A stretch of DNA of 64,000 bases from Paraburkholderia polaris (GTDB lineage: Bacteria > Pseudomonadota > Gammaproteobacteria > Burkholderiales > Burkholderiaceae), in NCBI RefSeq assembly GCF_012927345.1, contig NZ_JABBGJ010000012.1:1-64000 (forward strand). The letters run 5' to 3'. Shown in pieces: positions 26,562-33,495 of this stretch (positions are counted from its first letter, which is position 1; each line of letters starts with the position of its first letter). The notes below the pieces were generated by a model that saw only the letters and a list, made by a program, of their open reading frames with translations, was not told where the DNA came from and searched no databases. The translations under genes and the position numbers were made by a program.

Positions 26562-26927
26562 ATGCGTAACACAACGGCAGATGGAGCGGGGATGGTTTCG
26601 ACTAACGCCGGACGTGTATCGTCACTTGCGGCAGCGGGTGCGTCGATAACACCTTGCTCAGTAGTCTGTGAGGGTATTGCATACGGCGGAACAATCATAG
26701 GAATCGCCGCAGATGCGGTTGGGCAATTGGCTAAGCCGAATACCGGGCAGTACCTTTTTAATGGTTCTACGTCTATTGCATCGAACTACATATCAGCGGC
26801 ATCGCCCGTGTTGACCCCTGCCGTGAATGAGTTGGTGAATCAAGTAAGCGGTAGTGGCGTGGCTACGAACGTGCAAGAAAAGATAGATGGCATTTTCGGG
26901 CCGCAAACTTCCAAGGGGAAAAAATGA
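26562..26927 (+). CDS. Orphan CDI toxin-tip-like protein 1 (hydrophobic)
   Basis: A frame of up to ~135 residues, open from before 26523; the first ATG is 26562 (121 residues) with no clear ribosome site. No known domain is recognised. It has a central hydrophobic stretch (CEGIAYGGTIIGIAADAVGQLA) and a tail (ELVNQVSGSGV). The segment around PNTGQYL aligns with the second orphan tip at 27193 (PNIGQYL). It sits where the toxin C-terminus of bcpA should be, and its stop overlaps the start of a small membrane protein (ATGA). I infer a CDI toxin tip severed from its carrier, possibly membrane-acting; no activity motif is visible and it may not be translated. Confidence 0.6.
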   Translation: MRNTTADGAGMVSTNAGRVSSLAAAGASITPCSVVCEGIAYGGTIIGIAADAVGQLAKPNTGQYLFNGSTSIASNYISAASPVLTPAVNELVNQVSGSGVATNVQEKIDGIFGPQTSKGKK

Positions 26928-27196
26928 AGATCAGATTCATCGACAACGGCAACCTAGCTTCATGGCTTCGCTTGACGCTAATCGTTATTGGAATAGAACT
27001 TGCCTTTATCGCACTTGAATTTGAACTCCCGGTCCTTTGGGCGAGAGTTTTCTTGTTAGTCGGCTTTTTGTCAGTGCTTGTCGGTGGAATGACCAGTCGG
27101 GCCAAATTGCTAAATATCAAACCCTTCGATAACAGCTACAAGAAGGCACGCGAGAGCTACAAGACCGAAGACGATAAACAGGATGAAGTGAAATGA
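26924..27196 (+). CDS. Small two-helix membrane protein 1, candidate immunity protein
   Basis: 90 residues: MKIRFIDNGNLASWLR, two adjacent transmembrane helices (about 17-35 and 38-55) and a charged tail with IKPFDNSYKKARESY. It is a clear paralogue of the protein at 27702, with which it shares the 12-residue block IKPFDNSYKKAR and the MKIR start. ATG 26924 overlaps the stop of toxin-tip 1, and its stop overlaps the start of toxin-tip 2. Tight coupling behind a toxin-like gene and membrane location suggest immunity against a membrane-directed toxin; this is inference from layout. No family name is recognised. Confidence 0.7.
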   Translation: MKIRFIDNGNLASWLRLTLIVIGIELAFIALEFELPVLWARVFLLVGFLSVLVGGMTSRAKLLNIKPFDNSYKKARESYKTEDDKQDEVK

Positions 27197-27696
27197 GTAG
27201 AACGACATACACGCCGTCGCCGGTCCAACCGACGACTGGATCGTCAGGCATTGCGATGAACACGGCGGGTACTATCTGTCCGAAGGGCAATTGTGGTGTG
27301 ACAAACGGATCGGCGCAGATGCCAACGCAGCAGCAACTTGCTGACGCGGCTGGGACGGCGTCAGCGCAGCTTGGAGTCGCCAGTGCCACAGCGGCGGCGA
27401 TTGCTTCATACACAGCCGACAAGCCTTATATCTCGGGGCCGGCTGCTACGTTCTCGTTCGCGACTGGCGCAGCGTCGTTTGCGTTTGGTGGTCTACAGCA
27501 AGCGCTCGCACCGAACATCGGGCAATACCTTACCGAAGGCACACTTATTGGCTTAGCAGGCTACTACGCTGGCGACAGATATCCGCTGATTGGTCCGGCA
27601 ATTGCGCAAGCGGGAAATATGCTGCCAGATTCGAAGACGGTCGGTGACTTCGAAAAGTCGATCAACTCCAAAATCAACAGTCTGGTCAATAAGTGA
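27193..27696 (+). CDS. Orphan CDI toxin-tip-like protein 2 (hydrophobic)
   Basis: 167 residues. The N-terminus is polar with a Cys pair (TICPKGNCGVT); the middle is Ala-rich and hydrophobic (ISGPAATFSFATGAASFAF), followed by LAPNIGQYLTEG, which resembles tip 1, then GTLIGLAGYYAGDRYPLIG and a helical end. ATG 27193 overlaps the previous stop (ATGA) and AGGATG precedes it, so unlike tip 1 it looks translatable. No enzymatic motif is seen. By similarity to tip 1 and by the following immunity-like gene, it is read as a second toxin module, possibly pore-forming; the Cys pair with a short gap is an unusual feature of CDI tips. Confidence 0.6.
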   Translation: MSRTTYTPSPVQPTTGSSGIAMNTAGTICPKGNCGVTNGSAQMPTQQQLADAAGTASAQLGVASATAAAIASYTADKPYISGPAATFSFATGAASFAFGGLQQALAPNIGQYLTEGTLIGLAGYYAGDRYPLIGPAIAQAGNMLPDSKTVGDFEKSINSKINSLVNK

Positions 27697-27701
27697 GAGT
27701 G

Positions 27702-27971
27702 ATGAAAATTAGATTAATCGAAGATGGGAATTTCTCGCGCTGGCTCCGCACCGCCTTCTTTGTGGTCGGCGCACTCTTGATCGTGCTGCCCACGAAATTT
27801 ATGGAATCGTCCTGGCTGTGGTTTGGGCTCTTGCTTTGTGGCCTCGTACTAATGGCGTTGGGGTCCTACGCATCGCGGGCGCATACGCTCGGGATCAAAC
27901 CGTTTGACAACAGCTACAAGAAAGCCCGAAAAAGCTACGAAGCGAGGGACAACGAGCAGGACCAGTCTTGA
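27702..27971 (+). CDS. Small two-helix membrane protein 2, candidate immunity protein
   Basis: 89 residues, paralogue of 26924-27196 (same MKIR start, two helices, IKPFDNSYKKARKSY, charged tail); I estimate about 40% identity by eye. ATG 27702 is chosen by alignment with the paralogue; a GTG at 27693 would add three residues. It follows toxin-tip 2 by five bases. The helices differ more between the two copies than the cytosolic tail does, as expected if the membrane part determines which toxin is blocked. Confidence 0.7.
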   Translation: MKIRLIEDGNFSRWLRTAFFVVGALLIVLPTKFMESSWLWFGLLLCGLVLMALGSYASRAHTLGIKPFDNSYKKARKSYEARDNEQDQS

Positions 27972-28051
27972 TGGCAAGGATGCCGGTTGTGGCCGGGAAG
28001 TACAGATTATTTCAACAACTGCTAGAAATATTTACTTTGAGAAAAGAACCC

Positions 28052-28603
28052 ATGAAAATCCGATACCTTGCTGCGCTTCTCTTCCCACTTGTTGGTGCGT
28101 GCTCCGTACTTGCCCCGGATCTTGCAGATGAAAATCAGGGACTAAAAGGTCAGGCAGCGGAAAGCTTGGAGCAATTTTATGGAACCTATCAAGTGGCGAG
28201 TGCCAAAGGCCGAAACTGGAATGTATCGACGGTATCAGTCATCCGTGGTGATGCTGCCGGAAATAATCTCCCGCTGTTTCGTCTATACAGGAAAGACGGC
28301 AAACAGTTCGACACAATCACGCCACGCGTGTGCGAAACCTCGAACACGCGCAAGAAGCCCGAAGGTAGTAATGGCACTTACGTGAGGTGTGGGCTAACGG
28401 GCATGATGTCCAATGAGCCGTTCCTTATCTTCGACAGCTTCCCAATGGTATCGAAGTCAAACAATCTCATCTTCAAAGAGAAGCCGTTTGAAATAAAACC
28501 CGGTGAATATCACCTCTTCCTAGCCTATAAAAATGGCGGATCGGCAGACTTCGAACTGGTTCGCGTCAACAACGGTAGTGCGAACAAACCGGCAGTAGAG
28601 TAA
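28052..28603 (+). CDS. Lipoprotein of the CDI island
   Basis: A 183-residue predicted lipoprotein: MKIRYLAALLFPLVGAC gives a signal peptide with lipobox VGAC. The mature part contains QFYGTYQVASAKG, a Lys/Arg-rich centre and a C-terminal beta-rich segment (KPGEYHLFLAYKNGG). No family is recognised. A longer frame from ATG 27971, overlapping the previous stop, would add 27 residues before the signal peptide and is less likely. Its place after immunity-like genes and before bcpB is that of the lipoprotein BcpO in bcpAIOB loci, but it is larger and I see no clear BcpO similarity. Confidence 0.65.
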   Translation: MKIRYLAALLFPLVGACSVLAPDLADENQGLKGQAAESLEQFYGTYQVASAKGRNWNVSTVSVIRGDAAGNNLPLFRLYRKDGKQFDTITPRVCETSNTRKKPEGSNGTYVRCGLTGMMSNEPFLIFDSFPMVSKSNNLIFKEKPFEIKPGEYHLFLAYKNGGSADFELVRVNNGSANKPAVE

Positions 28604-28618
28604 CCGTTATCTCTACCG

Positions 28619-28807
28619 TCGCTTCCTGTTCGCTACAACCGACAACTACATCCGGGTGAAAAGAGCGCAATAGCGAAGCAGGCGAACGGCGACCAGGCCG
28701 AACAGGACAAATTGACGACGGCGGCATGGCTTGCGGTGAAGTGCTGGGCAGAATATCCAGTGGGCAGCGACGAGTATTGGCGGCACCGGCGGTGGGTACA
28801 GCCGTGA
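28619..28807 (+). pseudogene. Stranded fragment of a BcpA pre-toxin domain
   Basis: Read in one frame to TGA 28805-28807 this gives RYNRQLHPGEKSAIAKQANG, then AEQDKLTTAAWLAVKCWAEY and PVGSDEYW. This matches the conserved region of Burkholderia BcpA/CdiA proteins that lies just before the variable toxin (YNRQLHP..E, AEQDRL..A, VKCWAEY.PGS). It has no start and is separated from the bcpA remnant by 2 kb of toxin/immunity genes, so it is a rearrangement leftover. Confidence 0.75.
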
Positions 28808-28837
28808 CCAAGGCAAGACAAGAATGGGGTGGTAACT

Positions 28838-28960
28838 ATGGTTGGCATTTCTGGCTCAACGCCTAAAACAAGAGGCCAGAAGATAGTGGGGATGCTTGCC
28901 TTCACGGCCATTATGGGTTTCATAGCGTACGTGATACTCAAAAACATCTTCTTCCGTTAA
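28838..28960 (+). CDS. Small 40-residue membrane protein
   Basis: MVGISGSTPKTRGQKIVGML, then a hydrophobic helix (AFTAIMGFIAYVILKNIFF) and a final Arg. A GGGGTGGT site precedes ATG 28838 at good spacing. One transmembrane helix with a basic N-terminal tail. No family is recognised. It ends in TTAA shared with the stop of the convergent SymE-like gene and is followed at once by a hairpin, which supports a real transcript end here. It could be a further CDI-locus accessory protein. Confidence 0.5.
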   Translation: MVGISGSTPKTRGQKIVGMLAFTAIMGFIAYVILKNIFFR

Positions 28961-29319
28961 AGCAACAAACCCGGCGCCTGCCGGGTTTGTTGTTTGTGGG
29001 TTGTGCAGTTGCGTTTGCCGCGTCGTTGCAGCATGGCCTCAGTTTCTGACTCAGTCATGTACCTGCTGGCGACTCTGTAGTCATAATCCGGGGTGATGGT
29101 GATGTGGCCGAACCGGTGATCGACGCTGAACATAACATGCTGTCCAGGCAGGAAGCCCGCTTGTTCGAGCAACGCATCGGTGACCCGCATCCACGGAAAG
29201 GCAACGCCTATACGTTTCTCCTGCTGACTGTCTGTGTAAGGCGTTTCCTCAAGCGCAACGGAAATGCGCGTGGTTTGTCCGGCACAGGCGCGCCGTGGTT
29301 TATGATTGGCATTAGCCAT
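28957..29319 (-). CDS. symE: SymE-like toxin/endoribonuclease-family protein
   Basis: A 120-residue protein with the SymE domain (AbrB-like swapped hairpin): PWMRVTDALLEQAGFLPGQHV, then VDHRFGHITITPDYDY. In E. coli SymE is an SOS-induced toxin held down by an antisense RNA; in Burkholderia such genes often sit near polymorphic toxin loci. ATG 29317-29319 is chosen for the strong AAGGAG upstream; a longer frame lacks one. The last ~25 residues (Lys/Gln/Arg-rich, then QAPGLLL) are encoded on the back of a plus-strand hairpin and may not be conserved. The partner antisense RNA, if present, cannot be seen by eye. Confidence 0.75.
   Translation of the reverse strand: MANANHKPRRACAGQTTRISVALEETPYTDSQQEKRIGVAFPWMRVTDALLEQAGFLPGQHVMFSVDHRFGHITITPDYDYRVASRYMTESETEAMLQRRGKRNCTTHKQQTRQAPGLLL
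28963..28992. terminator. Hairpin at the end of the 40-residue gene
   Basis: A 13-base perfect stem (CAACAAACCCGGC 28963-28975, matching 28980-28992) with loop GCCT, then TTTG. It lies just after the plus-strand small gene and inside the 3' end of the SymE-like gene. Confidence 0.7.
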
Positions 29320-29437
29320 AGTCAACTCCTTTGGTGAGTTGGTGGTGGTCAGCGGGCGGTGAGTGTTGGTAGCACTCATCGCCCGCGCTTCGTTTACATC
29401 ACTTCTCCTACTGTTTCTACGTTTATAGCAACCTTTG

Positions 29438-29773
29438 CTAGCCGCTAATGATCTGCCTGGCGCGGTGCCTCAAAATCATTCCATCGAGCAGCGCCCTGAC
29501 GATATGGCGGTCTTCATCGGGCATTTGGCTAACCGCCTCGAACTGCAGACGCAAGTCGTCGGACGGACCGCGCTCGTTATCGCCAAACACCAGTTCATCC
29601 AGACTGACATGGAGTGTCTGCGCCAGACGTGTCAAGGCTTCTAAAGTCGGCTGCGCAGACCCTGCTTCATATCGACGGACTTGATTGACGTGTACCGTTG
29701 CGGCTTCGGCCAATTCTTGCTGGGTAAAGCCACGTGATTTGCGCACCTTAAAAAGAAATGTGGGGAAGTTCAT
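29438..29773 (-). CDS. XRE-family helix-turn-helix regulator
   Basis: A 111-residue DNA-binding protein. An N-terminal HTH_3 domain (KVRKSRGFTQQELAEAATVHVNQVRRYEAGSAQP in outline, residues about 10-45), typical of Cro/CI-type regulators, is followed by the LAQTLHVSLDELVFG segment and a short helical tail. Either ATG 29773 or ATG 29779 could be the start; neither has a strong ribosome site. It lies between the SymE-like gene and bcpB, transcribed away from bcpB, and may regulate the island. Confidence 0.82.
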   Translation of the reverse strand: MNFPTFLFKVRKSRGFTQQELAEAATVHVNQVRRYEAGSAQPTLEALTRLAQTLHVSLDELVFGDNERGPSDDLRLQFEAVSQMPDEDRHIVRALLDGMILRHRARQIISG

Positions 29774-30260
29774 GAGCATGAATCAAAGTATTGCGGATGC
29801 CATGAGCATATTGCCCAACGATCCTCGGACGCTTGCGGAAAAAACATTATAAGGCGGCAAGATGCGGCCTAGGAAGGGCATTGAAGTTTTTTGACAAACG
29901 AACGGATAACGCCTTGCGTTAGGTAAGCGGGCGCTGCCAATCAAGACGGAAATCGTAAATGGTGCGGCTATTCGCGAGACGTAAGGTGACGCGCCGACAA
30001 GATCAAAGTGAGCGTGCAGATGATATGGATAACCAGGCAACCGCGCACAAGCTCGATGGGAGGATAGGCCTCACCTTTGCGACAAACTTTGACAAGAGCC
30101 GAGTACCCCACTGGCAAACTTGTGCTTTGGGCCGCGCAGAACAATAGGTGTGTAACAGCGGCATCTCGACACTCAAACTCGTCAGAAGCGAAATGGGGAG
30201 CCTGATTATCAGATTCAGCTAAAGCGAGTCGAGTAAAGCACCGGTTTGGAGTGAGTAACG
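29774..30260. other. Upstream region of bcpB, no gene seen
   Basis: 487 bases between the XRE gene (minus) and bcpB (plus). Frames here give no recognisable protein. It is AT-richer than the core genome and probably contains both promoters and remnants of older sequence. Confidence 0.55.
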
Positions 30261-32015
30261 ATGAAAGTCAGAAAAAGGCTGGCGGTGCTGCCGCTCACAG
30301 CCTTGGTATCGCTCGCGTCTAACGCGCAGCATGCGCCGACGCCTGCCGACGAAGCGGCAGCCGCGCGTGCCAACGCGGAGCAGAACCAGCAGATCCAGCG
30401 GCAACGCGATGCACAGCAACGCGACGCAATCGTGCAAGCGCCCGCAGTGCGCTCGACCCTTCCGACATTCGAAGGTTTCCCGCTGCTGCCGGTCGAAACG
30501 CCGTGCTTCCATATCGGTGCGTTCGCGCTCGATGTCCCCACGAAGCTGCCCGATACCTTGCGCAGCAGGGGAGCCTCGGCCCTATCACAGGACCCGTTCG
30601 CATTCGCACGCGAATGGCTCGACCACTACAGGGGCCAGTGCATCGGCCAGGCCGGTATCGACACGCTGACGAAGGGTCTGCAGCAGGCGATTCTTTCGCG
30701 TGGCTATGTAACGACGCGCGTCCTGCTGCCCGAGCAGGACCTATCGAAAGGCACGCTCGCATTCGCTCTCGTTCCCGGCGTTGTGCACCAAATCCGCTTC
30801 GCCGATCCCGACACACGCGGCACATGGAAATCCGCATTCCCGGCCCGAGACGGCGACCTGCTGGACCTGCGTGACCTTGAGCAGGGTCTCGAACAGATGA
30901 AGCGTGTCGCGTCGCAGGACGTGGACATGAAGATCGAGCCGACCGACACACCCGGTGAAAGCGACGTCGTCATATCAGTGAAGCGCTCGAAGCCTTGGAC
31001 CTTCGTTGCATCCGTGGATAACTCCGGGACGGACGCGACCGGCAAATGGCAGGGCAACGTGAGCCTCGGCATCGACAACCCGCTCGGCCTGAACGACGTG
31101 TTCACAGTCGGCGCAAATCAGGACCTGTCTTTCGGCAACAAGTCGCTCGGCTCGCACGGGTTCAACGGTTCCTATTCAGTGCCCTGGGGTTACTGGACCG
31201 CGACACTATCGGGCAACACGAACACCTATTACCAGCAGATCGCGGGCGTGAACCAGACGTTCGTGTCCAGTGGCAACTCGCAGACAGCAGCGCTCAGGCT
31301 CGCGCGCGTACTGAGCCGCAGCCAGAGCGACGTGTTCGGCGTGGAGTTCCAGCTTTCGAAGCGCTTCGGCGAGAGCTTCATTGACGACACGGACATACCG
31401 CAGCAGAGGCGCAACAACACATTCATCGAAGCCGGTTTGACCGATCGTCATTACTTTGGCACATCGCAGTTTGACGGCACGCTCGCGTATCGCCAGGGCA
31501 TCGGCGGCCTCGGCGCGACGGCTGACCCGAATCCAGTCGGCCCCACGTACCGCTACCACATGGCCGTGCTCGACGCGAACTTGTCGGTGCCGTTTGCCAT
31601 CGCGCAACAGACCTTCCGATACGTGACGACCGTTCACGTGCAGTTCACCAACGACACGCTGTTCTACCTGGACGACCTGACCATCGGCAGTCGCTACACG
31701 GTGCGCGGCTTCGAAGGTGAAACGATGCTCGCCGCGGAGAAAGGCTTTTACTGGCGCAATGAACTGCAATGGCCGGCCTTCCAGACGGGACAGACGCTAT
31801 ACGCTGGGATCGACTACGGGCGCGTGTTCGGCCCGAACACGGCGTATCTGGCGGGGACACAACTCGCGGGTGCGGTGATCGGCATTCGGGGCAGTGTTCC
31901 GGCGAAGTACGCCGGGTTCTCGTATGACCTGTTCGCGGGGACGCCCATCTACAAACCCGCAGGCTTTCCGACCGCCCGCGTGACGGTCGGCTTTCAGATG
32001 ACCGCGCAGTTCTAA
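30261..32015 (+). CDS. bcpB: TpsB-type outer-membrane transporter of the CDI system
   Basis: This 584-residue ShlB/FhaC/HecB-family protein exports the bcpA-type exoprotein. It has a signal peptide (MKVRKRLAVLPLTALVSLAS), an N-terminal helix and Gln-rich linker, the POTRA_2 start PVETPCFHIGAFALD and VTTRVLLPEQDLSKGTLAF, a second POTRA, and a 16-strand barrel whose conserved L6 loop motif is VRGFEGE, ending in the aromatic MTAQF. Length and all landmarks are normal, so it appears intact although its partner bcpA is broken. ATG 30261 follows GGAG at a suitable distance. It could still serve another exoprotein elsewhere in the genome. Confidence 0.93.
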   Translation: MKVRKRLAVLPLTALVSLASNAQHAPTPADEAAAARANAEQNQQIQRQRDAQQRDAIVQAPAVRSTLPTFEGFPLLPVETPCFHIGAFALDVPTKLPDTLRSRGASALSQDPFAFAREWLDHYRGQCIGQAGIDTLTKGLQQAILSRGYVTTRVLLPEQDLSKGTLAFALVPGVVHQIRFADPDTRGTWKSAFPARDGDLLDLRDLEQGLEQMKRVASQDVDMKIEPTDTPGESDVVISVKRSKPWTFVASVDNSGTDATGKWQGNVSLGIDNPLGLNDVFTVGANQDLSFGNKSLGSHGFNGSYSVPWGYWTATLSGNTNTYYQQIAGVNQTFVSSGNSQTAALRLARVLSRSQSDVFGVEFQLSKRFGESFIDDTDIPQQRRNNTFIEAGLTDRHYFGTSQFDGTLAYRQGIGGLGATADPNPVGPTYRYHMAVLDANLSVPFAIAQQTFRYVTTVHVQFTNDTLFYLDDLTIGSRYTVRGFEGETMLAAEKGFYWRNELQWPAFQTGQTLYAGIDYGRVFGPNTAYLAGTQLAGAVIGIRGSVPAKYAGFSYDLFAGTPIYKPAGFPTARVTVGFQMTAQF

Positions 32016-32452
32016 GCGCGCGGCGGAGCAACGGATTGTGCCGCGCCCATAACACGAACACCTACTACCGGAATCTAGCAGGCGTGAACCAGACATTCCT
32101 GTCACCGGCAGTTCGGATTGCGGTGCGTCCTCTTGTGTAATGGCCCTTAAACGCCAAAGCCTGGTGCATGCCCAAGCTTGAGGGTACTTTGTCGGCAATC
32201 TGACGCCGCGATTGATCGCGCCTTCTTCATTGCAGCGTGGCGGCTGCTACTTCTTGTTAGTGCTGCACCGCCGTCTGCCGCGCATCGGCTTGCGCGCGTG
32301 CAGCCGCGGCAGTCCTCATGCGTTCCCGGTTGCACGTCGCAGCTTTGTCCGGCGCTGTTTCTGTGTCCGCTTCTTTTGCTTCCGGTTCTGCCTGTGCGAC
32401 GTCGGAAAGAAGTTTCGCCGCAACTCTGCTAGGCGAGAATGGACTTGACTAT
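32016..32452. other. Island edge: intergenic region with a bcpB relic
   Basis: 437 bases after bcpB. Positions 32049-32106 are a diverged partial copy of bcpB. The rest has no recognisable gene; it is taken as the degraded right edge of the island before the marR genes. Confidence 0.6.
32049..32106 (+). pseudogene. Short duplicated fragment of bcpB
   Basis: Starts AACACGAACACCTACTACC and translates NTNTYYRNLAGVNQTFLSP, against NTNTYYQQIAGVNQTFVSS inside bcpB (DNA around 31217-31275). About 80% identical by eye over some 55 bases. No start or stop of its own. Confidence 0.8.
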
Positions 32453-32464
32453 GTGCGTATGCAC
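32453..32464. promoter_or_regulatory. MarR-type operator, site 1
   Basis: GTGCGTATGCAC, the exact reverse complement of sites 2 and 3; with flanking bases it forms a TGTGC-GTAT-GCACA palindrome. It lies 17 bases before the first marR gene. Confidence 0.7.
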
Positions 32465-32480
32465 ACATACACTACCGAAC

Positions 32481-32903
32481 ATGACCCGTCCTCTCTCCTA
32501 CGACGAATGCAACTGTTTCGCGCTGCGCCAGGCGGCGCGGCACGTCACGCAAATCTACGAGCGCCATCTCGGCCAGGTAGGGCTGACGGCTGCGCAGTTC
32601 ACGATTCTCGCCAAGCTCGCGCGCACGCCGAACCTGCCAATGGTCGACCTGGCGGACTCCATGGTCATGGAGCGCACCACGCTGGTCCGCGCCATGAAGC
32701 CGTTGCAGCGTGACGGGCTCGTGGTCGCCGAATCGGCGGAGCATGACGGCCGCACGTTTCTGTTCAGTCTCACGGAGAAGGGCGAAACCACCTTCGATCA
32801 GGCGGCCATCGCATGGCGAGCGGCGCAGGACGAGTTCGAGGAAAAGTTCGGCCACGCACGGGCCAAGGCGCTGCGCTCCGAGCTCTTCAGCATCACCGGG
32901 TAG
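32481..32903 (+). CDS. MarR-family regulator 1
   Basis: A 140-residue winged-helix regulator: ALRQAARHVTQIYERHLGQVGLTAAQFTIL (helices 1-2), the recognition region MVMERTTLVRAMKPLQRDGLV, the wing DGRTFLFSLTEKG and a C-terminal dimer helix. ATG 32481 is chosen because it starts at MTRPLSYDECNCF, aligning with the second MarR; an upstream ATG would place the operator inside the gene. A paralogue (same length, roughly half identical) follows 81 bases later, so this is a tandem duplication. Probably a repressor of the efflux operon and of itself through the shared 12-base sites. Confidence 0.9.
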   Translation: MTRPLSYDECNCFALRQAARHVTQIYERHLGQVGLTAAQFTILAKLARTPNLPMVDLADSMVMERTTLVRAMKPLQRDGLVVAESAEHDGRTFLFSLTEKGETTFDQAAIAWRAAQDEFEEKFGHARAKALRSELFSITG

Positions 32904-32950
32904 ACAAAGCGTATGAGCTCGTTCCGACGAGTCTTAGTACGTTTAATTGT

Positions 32951-32962
32951 GTGCATACGCAC
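32951..32962. promoter_or_regulatory. MarR-type operator, site 2
   Basis: GTGCATACGCAC, followed by TTACG; 22 bases before the second marR gene. Identical core to site 3. Confidence 0.7.
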
Positions 32963-32984
32963 TTACGAAAAAGGAAGCGCAGCG

Positions 32985-33407
32985 ATGGATGGGCTCTTCG
33001 ACGACGACTGCTTTGCGATCCGCCAGGCCGCACGCTATGTGTCGCAGCTTTACGATCGCCACCTTGGAAATGTCGGCCTTACCATCACGCAGTTTTCGGT
33101 GATGGGGCGCCTGAAGCGCACCGGTCCGATGACCATGAGGCAAATGGCCGAAGCGATGCGCATGCAGCGCACCACGCTGGTCCGCACGATCCAGCCGCTG
33201 CGGCGCAACGGACTGATCTCGAGCGAGACACTCGGGACGGACGCGCGGGCATTGTCGATTGGACTGACGGCAGCCGGCGAAGAGCGTTTGCAAGCAGGGC
33301 GCAAGCATTGGTATGCGGCGCAAGGCGAATTCGAGGATCGCTTCGGCGAGCAGCGCGCGGCGGCATTGCGTTCCGAGTTGTTTGCCATCACAAGCAATCC
33401 CATTTGA
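32985..33407 (+). CDS. MarR-family regulator 2
   Basis: 140 residues, paralogous to the preceding gene: CFAIRQAARYVSQLYDRHLGNVGLTITQFSVM, recognition region MRMQRTTLVRTIQPLRRNGLI, wing DARALSIGLTAAG. ATG 32985 follows AAGGAAG and gives MDGLFDDDCF. A hairpin terminator and then a third operator copy separate it from emrA. The pair may form homo- and heterodimers or respond to different ligands; the sequence does not tell. Confidence 0.9.
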   Translation: MDGLFDDDCFAIRQAARYVSQLYDRHLGNVGLTITQFSVMGRLKRTGPMTMRQMAEAMRMQRTTLVRTIQPLRRNGLISSETLGTDARALSIGLTAAGEERLQAGRKHWYAAQGEFEDRFGEQRAAALRSELFAITSNPI

Positions 33408-33435
33408 ATCAGGCCCGCGCGGAGCGGGCCAAGCC

Positions 33436-33462
33436 CGGCGCAATACAACGCGCCGTTTTTTT
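33436..33462 (+). terminator. Rho-independent terminator after marR 2
   Basis: CGGCGC (33436-33441), 8-base loop, GCGCCG (33450-33455), seven T. It separates marR 2 from the efflux operon, which has its own operator at 33473. Confidence 0.8.
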
Positions 33463-33472
33463 AGCTTAACGA

Positions 33473-33484
33473 GTGCATACGCAC
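33473..33484. promoter_or_regulatory. MarR-type operator, site 3
   Basis: GTGCATACGCAC followed by ATACG, 11 bases before the emrA start; placed where bound protein would block transcription of the efflux operon. Confidence 0.7.
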
Positions 33485-33495
33485 ATACGAACATC

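Noticed and set aside
29783..30040. An 85-codon minus-strand frame before the XRE gene
   Set aside because: No family resemblance or ribosome site; lies in a decayed island region.
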